The notes under the pieces are model-generated. The model was not told where the DNA came from. It worked only from the letters and a program-made list of their open reading frames with translations, and searched no databases. Of a stretch of 64,000 nt of DNA, positions 51,463 through 60,353 are shown in pieces. Each line of letters starts with the position of its first letter. The stretch's first letter is position 1. Origin of the DNA: Sphingomonas kyeonggiensis (GTDB lineage: Bacteria; Pseudomonadota; Alphaproteobacteria; Sphingomonadales; Sphingomonadaceae); NCBI RefSeq assembly GCF_030812785.1, contig NZ_JAUSTJ010000001.1, positions 248,001-312,000 on the forward strand. The letters run 5' to 3'. The position numbers and the translations under genes were made by a program.

Positions 51463-52598
51463 TAGGCCATGAGCTCGGCGGCGTGGTCGGCGTCGCTGCG
51501 CACCTTGCCGGCGGCGATGCGCGCGGCGTTGCGCAGGATGCTCTGCTCGCGGCCGAACATGCGGCGGATCGCATCGGCCGCCGAATAGGCGTCGCGCGCG
51601 CGATAGGTCTCGGCGAACAGCGGATCGGCAATCTCGGCGAACCCGCCCTCGTCGGGCCCGATCAGCGGCAGGCCCGAGGCGAGCGCCTCCGATGCGACCA
51701 GCCCGAACGGCTCGGCGTCGGAGCCATGGATCAGCGCGTCGCAGCTCGCCATGATCCGCGAGAAGCGCACCCGGTCATAGACCGGCCGGAAGATCTTGAT
51801 GTGCGGGCTGCCGGCGATTCGCTCCTCGAGCTGGCGGCGCTGCGGGCCGTCGCCGATCAGCATCAGGCCGACCGGCAGGTCGTTCGCCGCCGCCTCGACC
51901 GCGTCGATCACCAGCGGCCAGCGCTTCTCCTTGTGGTGCCGGCCCAGGCCGAGCAGCAGATGCCCCTCGGGCGGCAGGCCGAGCTGCGCCAATAGCGCGA
52001 CGCGCAGCTTCTCGTCGCGCAGGTCGGGCGAGAACCATTGCCGCTCGATCCCCAGCGGCATCGAGGCATGGACCGTCATGCCGCGGCGGCGGAAGCGCTT
52101 GGCGAGCGCCGGGCCGTTGGTGACGAACGCATCGTAATGCTGGAGGAAGTTGTTCATGTAGCGCGTGTACCAGGCGAATGCCTGCTCGACCTGGATCGGG
52201 GTCGCCACGCTATCTAGCCAGCGCTGCGGATAGGCGCCGATATTGTCGCCATGCGCGAAGAACACCTTGACCGCATCGCCCTTCCACCGCGCCACGGTCC
52301 AGCCGGGCAGCCAGGGCGAGCTGGTCTCGACGATGTCGGGCTGCAGCTCGTCGAGCAGGTTCCAGACCGGCTCGTCCTTGACGAAGATGCCGTAATTGCG
52401 GTCGAGGATCAGCGGCGGCGCCTTGACCCAGATGACGCGGCCGCCGCCGGGACGCTCCTCGACGCTCGATTCGAGCGCCGGGGCGATCACGGTCAGCTCA
52501 TGGCCCATATCGGCCATGATGCCCATCTTGCGGTCGAGATAGGTACGGACGCCCCCGCCGGTCGGCGAATAGAACTCGTTGACGTCGACGATGCGCAT
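51399..52598 (-). CDS. GT4 family glycosyltransferase
   Basis: This 399-residue GT-B enzyme has an N-terminal domain starting MRIVDVNEFYSPTGGGVRTYL (Gly-rich nucleotide loop), a linker near FVTNGPALAKRF, and a C-terminal GT4 domain with LLGLGRHHKEKRWPLVIDAVE and the donor-binding HGSDAEPFGLVASEALASGLPLIG (EX7E with Glu in position, about 302-325). It is a cytoplasmic retaining glycosyltransferase using a nucleotide sugar. It lies just downstream of the DUF2141 gene on the same strand, so it is probably co-expressed with that exported protein and the flippase-like membrane protein. Confidence 0.88.
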   Translation of the reverse strand: MRIVDVNEFYSPTGGGVRTYLDRKMGIMADMGHELTVIAPALESSVEERPGGGRVIWVKAPPLILDRNYGIFVKDEPVWNLLDELQPDIVETSSPWLPGWTVARWKGDAVKVFFAHGDNIGAYPQRWLDSVATPIQVEQAFAWYTRYMNNFLQHYDAFVTNGPALAKRFRRRGMTVHASMPLGIERQWFSPDLRDEKLRVALLAQLGLPPEGHLLLGLGRHHKEKRWPLVIDAVEAAANDLPVGLMLIGDGPQRRQLEERIAGSPHIKIFRPVYDRVRFSRIMASCDALIHGSDAEPFGLVASEALASGLPLIGPDEGGFAEIADPLFAETYRARDAYSAADAIRRMFGREQSILRNAARIAAGKVRSDADHAAELMAYYEGLLEAKRGAGGLVAAGSS

Positions 52599-52610
52599 GC
52601 AGGCGCCTCC

Positions 52611-53129
52611 TCAGTCGTCGAGCGGACCGAAGCCGCCCAGGCCGCGCAGATATTGGGCCTTGATCGTGATCTGTCCACCACCCGCGCCGACATTGACCAG
52701 GGCCTGGCGCACCTTGGGCCTGCTACGGCCAAGCTTCTGGTTGCTGGCGAAGCCAGCGCCGTCCTCCCAGAAGTTGAACTTGTTCTTGCCGTCGCGGTCA
52801 TGGGTGAACAGCACCGCCCAGGTGCCGGCGCTGGGCGCGCGGATGCAGATGCGCACCGGGCCCGATTGCGGCACCGACGCCCAGACGCGGCGGAACGGCT
52901 TGCCCTCCTTCTTGAGCGAGGTGTCGTCGCGCAGGAAGTCTTCCTCGTTGGGCGGATAGAGCTCGACCTTCAGCCGGCCGATCCGGTCCTTGAGGCCGGT
53001 GACGTTGACATAGAGGCGCGCGCCGCCGGGGATCGCGCAGGTGCCGTCGACCGGATCCTGCTGCGCGGCGGCCGGGCTCGCGGCAAAGGCGAGCGCGGCG
53101 GCGGTGCTGGCGGTCAGGGCACGGATCAT
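52611..53129 (-). CDS. DUF2141 family exported protein
   Basis: This 172-residue protein has a signal peptide (1-22, ASPAAAQQ) and the DUF2141 beta-sandwich: LYVNVTGLKDRIGRLKVELYPPNEEDFL, VRICIRAPSAGTWAVLFTHDRDGKNKFNFWEDGAGFASN. The calcium-like DRDGKNKFN loop is the family signature. Function is unknown, though the family is common in surface-polysaccharide neighbourhoods of sphingomonads. It overlaps the upstream membrane-protein gene by 4 bases (ATGA) and is followed after 12 bases by the GT4 gene, so the three form one unit. Confidence 0.85.
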   Translation of the reverse strand: MIRALTASTAAALAFAASPAAAQQDPVDGTCAIPGGARLYVNVTGLKDRIGRLKVELYPPNEEDFLRDDTSLKKEGKPFRRVWASVPQSGPVRICIRAPSAGTWAVLFTHDRDGKNKFNFWEDGAGFASNQKLGRSRPKVRQALVNVGAGGGQITIKAQYLRGLGGFGPLDD

Positions 53130-54106
53130 TGCTGCTTGTTCCTCGTGAGCAGGGCCTGGACGCTGAACCCTCCGATCAGCGTGACATGGGCGAGAAGCGT
53201 CAGGCCGGCGATCAGCGCCATCAGCTCGGACATCGCCGAACCCTGGCCGATCACCACGCCGGTGATCGCGGCGAAGGCGGCTTCCTTGCTCGGCACCAGC
53301 GGCAGGCGCCAGACCAGCAGGCGGCCGGCGGCCATCATCAGCCACACGCCGATCGACACGCCCGGCATCGCCAGGTGCCAGGCGATCGCGACGAGCAGCG
53401 AACCGGTGAGGATACGGATGCAGTGGACCATGAACACCCACCACAGCTCGCGGCGGGGCAGCGAGAAGACGCGCTTCGAGAAGAGCAGGAACGGCAGCGA
53501 CATCAGCGCCAGAACCCCGACCGAGCCGATCACCGCCAGCTTCCATTGCGGCGGCACCAGCCCAAGATAGAGCGGCAGGCCAACGATCATCATCACGAAG
53601 GTGATCGCGTTGCCGGCGATCGCCGACAGGATCATCACGTCCTTCACCGCGCCGAACGGGGCGGCGACCATCTGGGTGCGTTGGCGGGCCCAGGCGTAGA
53701 AATACGCCTCGCCCGAATAGCCGAACAGCACTTCGTTCGAGATGCGCTTCTTGTGGAGCGCGGCGAGCCCGGCGAGCGGGATCTGCCAGAGGCGCTTGAA
53801 GATGATGTAGTCGAAGGTCGGCGGTCCGACATAATAGAGCGCAAAGACCAGGTAGAAGAGCGGGTTGGTCGGCAGCGTGCGATACAGACCCGCCAGCCCC
53901 GAGCCGAACAGCTCGCGGCCGAGCGCCACGATCATCAGCAGCGTGAGCGCGCCGCCGACCAGTGCCGGCCAGCGACGCTTGATCTTTTCGACGGGCTCCA
54001 GGCCCGCAAGATCGGGCGCGCCCGGCAGGGGGACGGCCTCGACAACGCTCGTGTTCACCGAAGCCTCCAGACTGGGTTCGTTCACTGATTCGTATCCGCT
54101 GCCCAA
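53126..54106 (-). CDS. flippase-like membrane protein (LPG-synthase TM-like)
   Basis: This protein of up to 326 residues has about eight membrane helices, starting near residue 47 (ALVGGALTLLMIVALG) and including LFYLVFALYYVGPPTFDYIIF and RILTGSLLVAIAWHLAMPG. WRLPLVPSKEAAFAAITGVVIGQGSAMSELMALIAGL is typical of the lysylphosphatidylglycerol-synthetase TM/flippase-like superfamily. There is no aminoacyltransferase domain, so lipid-sugar transport or modification is more likely than lipid lysylation. The start is TTG 54106 or more probably GTG 54085 (MNEPSLEAS). It overlaps DUF2141 downstream and is divergent from a second GT4 gene. Confidence 0.6.
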   Translation of the reverse strand: MGSGYESVNEPSLEASVNTSVVEAVPLPGAPDLAGLEPVEKIKRRWPALVGGALTLLMIVALGRELFGSGLAGLYRTLPTNPLFYLVFALYYVGPPTFDYIIFKRLWQIPLAGLAALHKKRISNEVLFGYSGEAYFYAWARQRTQMVAAPFGAVKDVMILSAIAGNAITFVMMIVGLPLYLGLVPPQWKLAVIGSVGVLALMSLPFLLFSKRVFSLPRRELWWVFMVHCIRILTGSLLVAIAWHLAMPGVSIGVWLMMAAGRLLVWRLPLVPSKEAAFAAITGVVIGQGSAMSELMALIAGLTLLAHVTLIGGFSVQALLTRNKQQ

Positions 54107-54248
54107 AGAACGGGCGTATTACAGTATCTTACCGGCGCCATGCGGCTTTGCAGCCCCCAGTTCACACGACGCGAAAATGGCTGGTGACAGCAGAATACGG
54201 TTTATTGCGGGGGCGATTTGGGCGTAAGAGTGGCAATTCGCAAGGTCT

Positions 54249-55343
54249 ATGTTGCACCGCACACAAAACGAGTCCGCCCAGCACATCCTCACCTATGCCC
54301 AGCGCCTGCAGGGCGGCGGAGTGGAACGGGCGATGCTGCGCATGGCCGCCGGCTGGCTGCGCGAAGGGCGCCGGGTGACGCTGGTACTGGGCAGCCGCGA
54401 GGGCCCGCTGGCTTCAGAAATTCCCAGCGAAATCAATCTTATAGAGCTGAACGATGCACGCTATTCGGCGCTGCTCGGCCTGGCATCGCATGTGCGCGAT
54501 GTTTGCCCTGATCTGATCTTCTGCGCGGGCAATCATTACAGCGGCATCGCCGCGGCCACGCGGCTGCGGCTCGGCCGGCGCAGCCCGCCGATCGTCGCCA
54601 AAGTATCCAACGCGCTGGTCCGCCCCGAGCTCTCGCCGGGCGCCGCGTGGCGCTATCGCCGCTGGCTGCGCCTCCATCCGCGCTTCCTCGACCATGTCGT
54701 CGCGATGACCCCGGCGATGGCGGCCGAGGCGGTCGCCGAGATGCGCATGCCGCCGGACCGCGTGAGCGTGATCGCCAATCCGCCCGCCTCGGCCATCGCG
54801 GATGCGGCGCCGGTGCCGCTGCCGGAAGGGCGCTATCTGATCGGCGTCGGCCGGCTCGAGCCGCAGAAGCGCTGGGACCGGCTGCTCGCCGCCCTGCCCC
54901 GCCTCGCCGACCGCCAGGTGAAGCTGCTGCTGCTGGGCGAAGGCAGCGCCCGGGCGCAACTGGAAGCGCAGGTCGCGGCGCTCGGGCTGAGCGACCGCGT
55001 GGCGATGCCCGGCCATGCCGGCGATCCCCTCCCCGCGATCAAGGGCGCAGCGGTCGCGGTGCTGACCTCGGACTATGAAGGCGTGCCCGGCGTGCTGCGC
55101 GAGGCGCTCTCGGTGGGAACGCCGGTGGTCTCGACCGAATCGAGCGTCGCGGTGCGCGAGATCGTCCATGATCCTGCGCTCGGGACCGTAATCGACCGCG
55201 AGGATGCCGACGGACTGGTCGCGGCGCTCGACCATTGGCTGGCGCCCGATTCGGTGCGGCCCGCGCCGGTCACGACGAGCGGCGACCCGATCGCGGAGTA
55301 TCTCGCGTTGTTCGACCGGATTGTCAGCCAACGGCCCCAATAG
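54249..55343 (+). CDS. GT4 family glycosyltransferase
   Basis: This 364-residue GT-B enzyme has LQGGGVERAMLRMAAGWLREGRRVTLVLGSREG at the N-terminus, IPSEINLIEL, a PPIVAKVSNALV linker, and the donor domain GVGRLEPQKRWDRLLAALPRL (about 198-218) with TSDYEGVPGVLREALSVGTPVVST (EX7E equivalent). It is cytoplasmic and uses a nucleotide sugar. It starts 6 bases after an AAGGT site. Divergent from the flippase/DUF2141/GT4 unit by about 140 bases, it probably belongs to the same glycan locus. Confidence 0.88.
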   Translation: MLHRTQNESAQHILTYAQRLQGGGVERAMLRMAAGWLREGRRVTLVLGSREGPLASEIPSEINLIELNDARYSALLGLASHVRDVCPDLIFCAGNHYSGIAAATRLRLGRRSPPIVAKVSNALVRPELSPGAAWRYRRWLRLHPRFLDHVVAMTPAMAAEAVAEMRMPPDRVSVIANPPASAIADAAPVPLPEGRYLIGVGRLEPQKRWDRLLAALPRLADRQVKLLLLGEGSARAQLEAQVAALGLSDRVAMPGHAGDPLPAIKGAAVAVLTSDYEGVPGVLREALSVGTPVVSTESSVAVREIVHDPALGTVIDREDADGLVAALDHWLAPDSVRPAPVTTSGDPIAEYLALFDRIVSQRPQ

Positions 55344-55466
55344 CCGTCATCCTACTACCAATCCGTCATCCCGGCGGAAGCCGGGATCTCAGGCGAAGGC
55401 ACGGGAAAAGAGCCGCACGAGATCCCGGTTTTCGCCGGGATGACGGTTGGAAGGCGGGATGACGAA
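55344..55466. repeat. nested palindromic repeat, family 1 (copy G)
   Basis: CCGTCATCCCGGCGGAAGCCGGGATCTC and GAGATCCCGGTTTTCGCCGGGATGACGG face each other; a second set of ends (CGTCATCC at 55345 and GGCGGGATGACGA at 55453-55465) lies outside, so two units seem nested. It exactly fills the junction of the GT4 gene and the convergent TonB receptor. Confidence 0.88.
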
Positions 55467-55472
55467 TTGGGC

Positions 55473-57551
55473 TCACCGCAGCCGCAGTCGCGCGCCCAGC
55501 CACAAGGTCCGCGGCAACGCCCGCTCGGCCACGCCCGGGCCGCTGATCCCCGCCTGCACCTCGGCATCGAAGATATTCTCCGCCCGCGCCTGGAGCGCCA
55601 GGCCGCGCGTGATCGGCAGCGCGGCGGTGGCGTCGAGGGTGAAGGCGCCGTTCAGCGTGCGGCCGTTCTGGTCGTCCTCGAACTGCGGCCCGGCATAGCG
55701 CGCGGTGAGCGACGCGCCGGCATCGCCATGCACCCAGCCGAGCGTGGCGCTGGCCTGGTGGCGCGCGGTCTGAGCCGGACGCAGCCCGTCGAGCCCGGCG
55801 GACACGCCCGAGGCGGAGACCCGCGAATCGGTGAAGGCATAGGAAGCGCCTAGGCTGAGATCCCCCGCCACCCAGCGTCCGTCCAGCTCGACGCCCTTGG
55901 CCGTCACCGCATCGAGATTCTGCCGCTGGCGATAGAAGCCCGCCGCCGAGACGAAACCGACGCCCGGGAACGTCCCCGGCCCCTGCGCCAGCGTGACATT
56001 GGCGATCGCGCCGTCGAGCCGGTTCCAATAGCCGGTCGCGCGGAAGGTCAAGGACGGCGCCGGCCGCCAGTCCACACCGATCTCGGCACCGGTCAGCCGT
56101 TCCGGATCAAGTGCGGCATTCGCGGCGGTCGCGTCGGCACCGGCGCGGAAGGGGCGATAGAGCTCGTTGAGCGTCGGCAGCCGCCAGCCGCGATAGGCGG
56201 CGGCGCGCAGCGTGACCTGGCCCAGCCGGTACGCCGCACCGGCGCGACCGGTCGCCTCGGTCCCGTCGCGGTCCGGGAAGCGGCTATCGGTGAGCACCGG
56301 GCCCAGGGCGAGCGAAGTTTCCCGCAACGAACCGTTGGAGATGCTCCAATGGTCGAGCCTGCCACCCAGGCTGAGCGTCAGCGGGCCGCTTTCATAGCTG
56401 GCGTCGGCGAAACTGCCGACCGTCAGGCTCTCGCCACCGGCGACCCGGCGGCGGGTGGGCAAGCCGGCGACATAGTTGAACAGCTCCTCGGTCCGCCCCG
56501 AGACGCGGCGCAGGTCGCTGCCGAGCCGCAGCGTCACCCCGCCGCCAATGGGTGGCGCGACTTCGATGCGTGCGCCGATGCCGGTGGCCGGCACGGCATA
56601 TTGGTCGAGCGTCGCGGTCGCCGTGCTGCGCGTGTCGTTGACGCTGGCAAAGCCCGAGGCGAAGCCGCGCGTCTGGAGATAGGCGAGCCCCGACCAGCCC
56701 CAGCGGCCGCGCCCGACGATGCGCAGGCTGGCATCGGCGCCTTCGCTCTTCACCTTGGTGAAGTCGACGCCGCGATCGCGATGATCGGTGAAGGCGGAGA
56801 GGTTTGCCTGGAGCTCGGTAGCCCCGCCGAGATCGGCGACGGCGCGGACCGCGACCGCCGCCTGCTCATAGGGTGCCGGACGATCGGCGGGGCCGCGATC
56901 TGCCTCGACGATCGGGGTGAAGCCGTCGCCTCGCGCATATTGGCCGGCAAGCGTCACGAAGCCCCGACCCAGCCTCGCCGCGCCGACGCCCGACATGTCG
57001 ATGCTGTCGCGGCTGCCATAGAGCGCGTCGAGCGACAGCGCCCCGAGCTGCGCAGGGCCGCCGCTCTCCAGTTCGATCGTGCCGGCAAGCGCGCCCGGCC
57101 CGGCATAGCCGCTGCCGCCGCCCCGGACGATTCGGGCTCCGGCGAGCCGATTCGGCAGATAGGCGGGAAAGGCGACCCAGCCGCCGAACGGATCGGCCTG
57201 GGGCACGCCGTCGAGCAGCAGCAGCGCGCGGCTGGAGGCGTTGCCGCCGAGCCCGCGCAAGGTGACGCCCTGCGAAGTCGGATGCGCCGAGCGCGAATCG
57301 GAGCGGCGGAACTGGGCGAGACCGGCGGCGTCGCGCAACGCGTCCTCCAGCCGGCCGCTGGCGGTGCCTGCGATCCGGTCGCGATCAATCGTCACCACGT
57401 CATAGGCGGCTTCGCCCGGCGGCGCCTCGAGCCCGCGGCCGGTGACCACGATAGCAGCCTCGTCCTGCTCCTGCGCGAAGGCCGGGAGCGGGAACAGAGT
57501 AGCGGCGATCAGAAACAAGCCCCTCCCCTTCAGGATCATCGGGTCGGCCAT
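55473..57551 (-). CDS. TonB-dependent receptor
   Basis: This 692-residue outer-membrane receptor has a plug domain starting IVVTGRGLEAPPGEAAYDVVTI, GVTLRGLGGNASSRALLLLDGVPQADPFGGWV and ARIVRGGGSGYAGPGALAGTIELE, then a barrel with GWRLPTLNELYRPF (the family's outer-loop signature). NIFDAEVQAGISGPGVAERALPRTLWLGARLRLR closes it with an Arg rather than an aromatic residue. Ligand unknown; the FKAP/NPNL haem motif is absent. Signal peptide ILKGRGLFLIAATLFPLPAFAQ follows ATG 57539 or 57551. The first codons of the protein lie inside a family-2 palindrome. Confidence 0.88.
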   Translation of the reverse strand: MADPMILKGRGLFLIAATLFPLPAFAQEQDEAAIVVTGRGLEAPPGEAAYDVVTIDRDRIAGTASGRLEDALRDAAGLAQFRRSDSRSAHPTSQGVTLRGLGGNASSRALLLLDGVPQADPFGGWVAFPAYLPNRLAGARIVRGGGSGYAGPGALAGTIELESGGPAQLGALSLDALYGSRDSIDMSGVGAARLGRGFVTLAGQYARGDGFTPIVEADRGPADRPAPYEQAAVAVRAVADLGGATELQANLSAFTDHRDRGVDFTKVKSEGADASLRIVGRGRWGWSGLAYLQTRGFASGFASVNDTRSTATATLDQYAVPATGIGARIEVAPPIGGGVTLRLGSDLRRVSGRTEELFNYVAGLPTRRRVAGGESLTVGSFADASYESGPLTLSLGGRLDHWSISNGSLRETSLALGPVLTDSRFPDRDGTEATGRAGAAYRLGQVTLRAAAYRGWRLPTLNELYRPFRAGADATAANAALDPERLTGAEIGVDWRPAPSLTFRATGYWNRLDGAIANVTLAQGPGTFPGVGFVSAAGFYRQRQNLDAVTAKGVELDGRWVAGDLSLGASYAFTDSRVSASGVSAGLDGLRPAQTARHQASATLGWVHGDAGASLTARYAGPQFEDDQNGRTLNGAFTLDATAALPITRGLALQARAENIFDAEVQAGISGPGVAERALPRTLWLGARLRLR

Positions 57552-57682
57552 GCCCCCGGCATGGCCTGAACAGCGCAGGGCGCTGTTCACCCGATGATGG
57601 GTTGGGGTGGGGCCTGTCCGCGAGCGCTGCTCTCGGTGAGACACATTCCCCACCCCAAACCCCTCCCCTGAAGGGGAGGGGC
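57519..57682. repeat. nested palindromic repeat, family 2, covering a start codon
   Basis: Outer arms GCCCCTCCCCTTCAGGAT and CCTGAAGGGGAGGGGC are exact inverts about 130 bases apart. Inner arms ATCATCGGGT/ACCCGATGAT, GGCCATGCC/GGCATGGCC and GAACAGCGC/GCGCTGTTC form a further stem. The left arm encodes the first residues of the TonB receptor. Confidence 0.88.
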
Positions 57683-57697
57683 TTAGAAAGGGGGACC

Positions 57698-58318
57698 TCA
57701 CTTGGGCGCCACGGCGTCAGGATGCGCCGCGGCGAAGGCCGGCAGCGCGGTCGCCGCCGCGTCGATCGCGACGAGCCGTGGAAAGGCGTCGAGCGGCGTC
57801 TCGAAACGGCGGGCATTGTACATCTGCGGCACCAGGAAGAGATCGGCGATGCCGGGCGCGTCGCCGCCGAGGAATGGGCCGTCCCCGGCCATCGCCTCCA
57901 AAGCGGCAAAGCCCTCGGCGATCCAGTGGCGCGTCCAGTCGTTCCGGCCCGCCTCGTCGATCCCCATCTCCTTGAGCCGCCGCATCACCCGCAGATTGTT
58001 GAGCGGATGGATGTCCGCCCCCACAACCAGCGCACGCGCCATCGCGGCGGCGCGGGCATCGGGATCGGCGGGGATCAGCCGCGGCTCGGGATAGCGCGAA
58101 TCGAGCCATTGGATGATCGCCAGGCTCTGGGTGATCACCTTGCCCTCCGCCTCCAGCGCCGGCACCAGCCCCTGCGGATTGCGGGCGAGATGCTCGGGAC
58201 TGCGCTGCTGGTTCTCGAGCAGCATCACGTCCTGCTGCTGATAGGCGAGCCCCTTGAGGTTCAGCGCGATGCGGACGCGATAGGCGGCCGAGGACCGGAA
58301 ATAATCATAGAGGATCAT
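57698..58318 (-). CDS. maiA: maleylacetoacetate isomerase (zeta-class GST)
   Basis: This 206-residue glutathione-dependent enzyme converts maleylacetoacetate to fumarylacetoacetate in tyrosine/homogentisate breakdown. The N-terminal thioredoxin fold has SSAAYRVRIALNLKGL (SSxxxRVR glutathione motif at 9-16) and QSLAIIQWLDSRYP; the C-terminal domain has DIHPLNNLRVMRRL, typical of zeta GSTs, and GIADLFLVPQMYNARRF. It overlaps the AI-2E permease gene by 4 bases (ATGA). No other homogentisate gene is in the window, so the role in that pathway is by family only. Confidence 0.88.
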   Translation of the reverse strand: MILYDYFRSSAAYRVRIALNLKGLAYQQQDVMLLENQQRSPEHLARNPQGLVPALEAEGKVITQSLAIIQWLDSRYPEPRLIPADPDARAAAMARALVVGADIHPLNNLRVMRRLKEMGIDEAGRNDWTRHWIAEGFAALEAMAGDGPFLGGDAPGIADLFLVPQMYNARRFETPLDAFPRLVAIDAAATALPAFAAAHPDAVAPK

Positions 58319-59478
58319 GCCGCGCCCGCCGGCGGCTCGAGCGGTGTCGGCGCGTCCTCGGCATAGCCCCTGCGCAGCCGCACCCGCCATTTGAGCCGCG
58401 GGCCATGCTCGTCGGCGGCACGGGCGGCGCGCTCCGCCTCGCTCTCCAGCGCGACCTTGATCATCGCGACGATCGGATCGGCGAGCGCCAGGCCGAGCAC
58501 GCCGAACAGCGTGCTGGCGAGGATCTGCGAGGACAAAGTGAGCGCCGGCGGCATGTCGACCGTGTGCCGGGCGACCAGCGGCAGCACGACATAGCCGTCG
58601 AAATTCTGCACGCCGAAATAGATGATGATCGCCCAGATGCCCGTCTCGGTCCCGGCGCTGAAGCCGACCGAGACCATCATCACGCCCGAGACGAAGGCGC
58701 CGATATTGGGGATGAAGGCGAGCACGCCGGTGATGATGCCGAGCAGCAGCGCCATCGGCACGCCGACGAGCCACAGGAAGAAGGCCGTGACCACGCCCTC
58801 GAACAACATGCCGAGCAGCCGGCCGGCGAGCAGGCGGCGCATCGTCGTGGCCATGCGGCTGATCATGACGGCGAACTGGTCGCGTGCGTCCATCGGCACC
58901 ATCCATTGCAGGCCGCGCTCATAGATGCGCGGCTCGAGTGCCACGAACAGGCCGATGATGAAGATCATCAGCAGCGACGAGACCGCGCCGAACACCGATC
59001 CGACCGCCGAGGTCAGCTTGCCGACGCTGCCCAGCGCCTGCTGGACCAGCCCGGTCAGGTCCGAGCGGCCGGGCATCAGCCCGAGGTCGGAGACCCATTG
59101 CGCGACCTTGTTGGCCTGCACCTCCAGCGTGGTGCGCAGTTGCTCGGCCTGGGCGGAGATCTGCACGCCGGTCAGGTAGAAGATGCCGCCGAAGAAGGCG
59201 ATCATCAGCAGGATGACGATCACGATGCGCAGCGAGCGTGGGATCGGCAGAATGCGGCCGAGCAGGCGGGCGCCGCCATCGAGCATCGAGGCGAAGACCA
59301 GCCCGCCGAAGATGATCAGGATCGGCTGGACCAGCAGCACGAACAGCGCGACCGCGATGGCCAGCCCGAACCAAACGCTCGCTTTCTTGAGCTCGGCGCG
59401 GACCACCGGATCGCGGAGCTCGTTCGGCCCCGGCTCCTGGACGACATGGACGTTCTGCGAGGCGAGCGGATCGCTCAT
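58315..59478 (-). CDS. AI-2E family (PerM-like) transporter
   Basis: This 387-residue membrane protein has the AI-2E/TqsA/PerM plan: two helices near residues 34-75, a periplasmic domain with coiled region (VQISAQAEQLRTTLEVQANKVAQWVSDLG), then FNSVFGAVSSLLMIFIIGLFVALEP-like helices and LLGIITGVLAFIPNIGAFVSGVMMVSVGF with VVLPLVARHTVDMPPALTLSSQILASTLFGVLGLALADPIVAM, the conserved block of the family. Members export diverse small molecules; the autoinducer role is not general. It overlaps lepB (TGATG) and maiA (ATGA), so the three genes are one operon. Confidence 0.88.
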   Translation of the reverse strand: MSDPLASQNVHVVQEPGPNELRDPVVRAELKKASVWFGLAIAVALFVLLVQPILIIFGGLVFASMLDGGARLLGRILPIPRSLRIVIVILLMIAFFGGIFYLTGVQISAQAEQLRTTLEVQANKVAQWVSDLGLMPGRSDLTGLVQQALGSVGKLTSAVGSVFGAVSSLLMIFIIGLFVALEPRIYERGLQWMVPMDARDQFAVMISRMATTMRRLLAGRLLGMLFEGVVTAFFLWLVGVPMALLLGIITGVLAFIPNIGAFVSGVMMVSVGFSAGTETGIWAIIIYFGVQNFDGYVVLPLVARHTVDMPPALTLSSQILASTLFGVLGLALADPIVAMIKVALESEAERAARAADEHGPRLKWRVRLRRGYAEDAPTPLEPPAGAA

Positions 59479-60353
59479 CAGTGGTTATCCCGTTGCGGAT
59501 GGAGCGAGGTGCCGGCACGGCCGGGGCGGAAGGATTTGGGCCAGGTCAGCGGGTTCCAGCTGGCGCTGCCATCGAGGCTGAAGGTGATGAACTCGGCGCG
59601 GCCGCCGATATTCTCCCAGGGCACCGGCCCGCCGAGCCCGTTCTGGCTGAGCGGGAAGCGGCTGTCGGCCGAATTGTCGCGATTGTCGCCCATCAGGAAC
59701 ACCTTGCCTTTGGGCACGCGGATCTCGGGATAATTGTCGCCGCGACCGGGGCGGAAGCCGAGGTCGACCGTGTCGTAGGAGCGGCCATTGGGCAGGGTCT
59801 CGCGGAAGATCGGCAGGCGGCAATAAGCCTTGCCGTCGCGGGTCACCCGGAAGCCGGGATATTGCTCCTCGTCGCAGCGGGTGTTGGGATCGACGGGGAT
59901 GTAGCGGTCGCCCATCGCCCGGCGCGGCACCGCCTTGCCGTTCAGATAGACGATACCGCCGCGCACGCCGATCGTGTCGCCGGGCAGGCCGATCACCCGC
60001 TTGATATAGTCGGTATTGGTGCCCGGCGGCGTGACGATCACCACGTCGCCGCGTTCGGGCAGCCGGCCCAGGATGCGCCCAGGCATGAAGGGCAGCACAT
60101 GGAAGGTCGGCGTCACCCAGCTATAGCCATAGGGATATTTGGTCACGACCAGCCTGTCGCCGACGAGCAGCCCGGGGAGCATCGATTCGCTGGGGATGAA
60201 GAAGGGCTTGGCGATCAGGCTGTGGAAGCCGAGCACGGCGAGCACCAGCCACAGGATGCCGCGCGCCTCCGCCCACCAGTCGGTGTGCGGTCGGGCTTCG
60301 GCCTCCTCCTCATACGCCTGGTGACTCAACGCGAGCTCGTCCGCCCCCATCAA
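59478..60353 (-). CDS. lepB: signal peptidase I
   Basis: This 291-residue inner-membrane protease removes signal peptides from Sec and Tat substrates. One N-terminal helix (about 32-50) precedes the catalytic Ser57 in [10 protein letters not shown] and Lys118 in [45 protein letters not shown] holds the GDNRxxSxDSR box. A Cys pair (CDEEQYPGF and KAYCRLPI) is within the extended beta domain. It begins with two Met codons and overlaps acpS by 4 bases (ATGA) and the AI-2E gene by one base. Confidence 0.95.
   Translation of the reverse strand: MMGADELALSHQAYEEEAEARPHTDWWAEARGILWLVLAVLGFHSLIAKPFFIPSESMLPGLLVGDRLVVTKYPYGYSWVTPTFHVLPFMPGRILGRLPERGDVVIVTPPGTNTDYIKRVIGLPGDTIGVRGGIVYLNGKAVPRRAMGDRYIPVDPNTRCDEEQYPGFRVTRDGKAYCRLPIFRETLPNGRSYDTVDLGFRPGRGDNYPEIRVPKGKVFLMGDNRDNSADSRFPLSQNGLGGPVPWENIGGRAEFITFSLDGSASWNPLTWPKSFRPGRAGTSLHPQRDNH

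Noticed and set aside
53126..54106. lysylphosphatidylglycerol synthetase (MprF)
   Set aside because: Only the flippase-like membrane part is present; the protein ends without the aminoacyltransferase domain.
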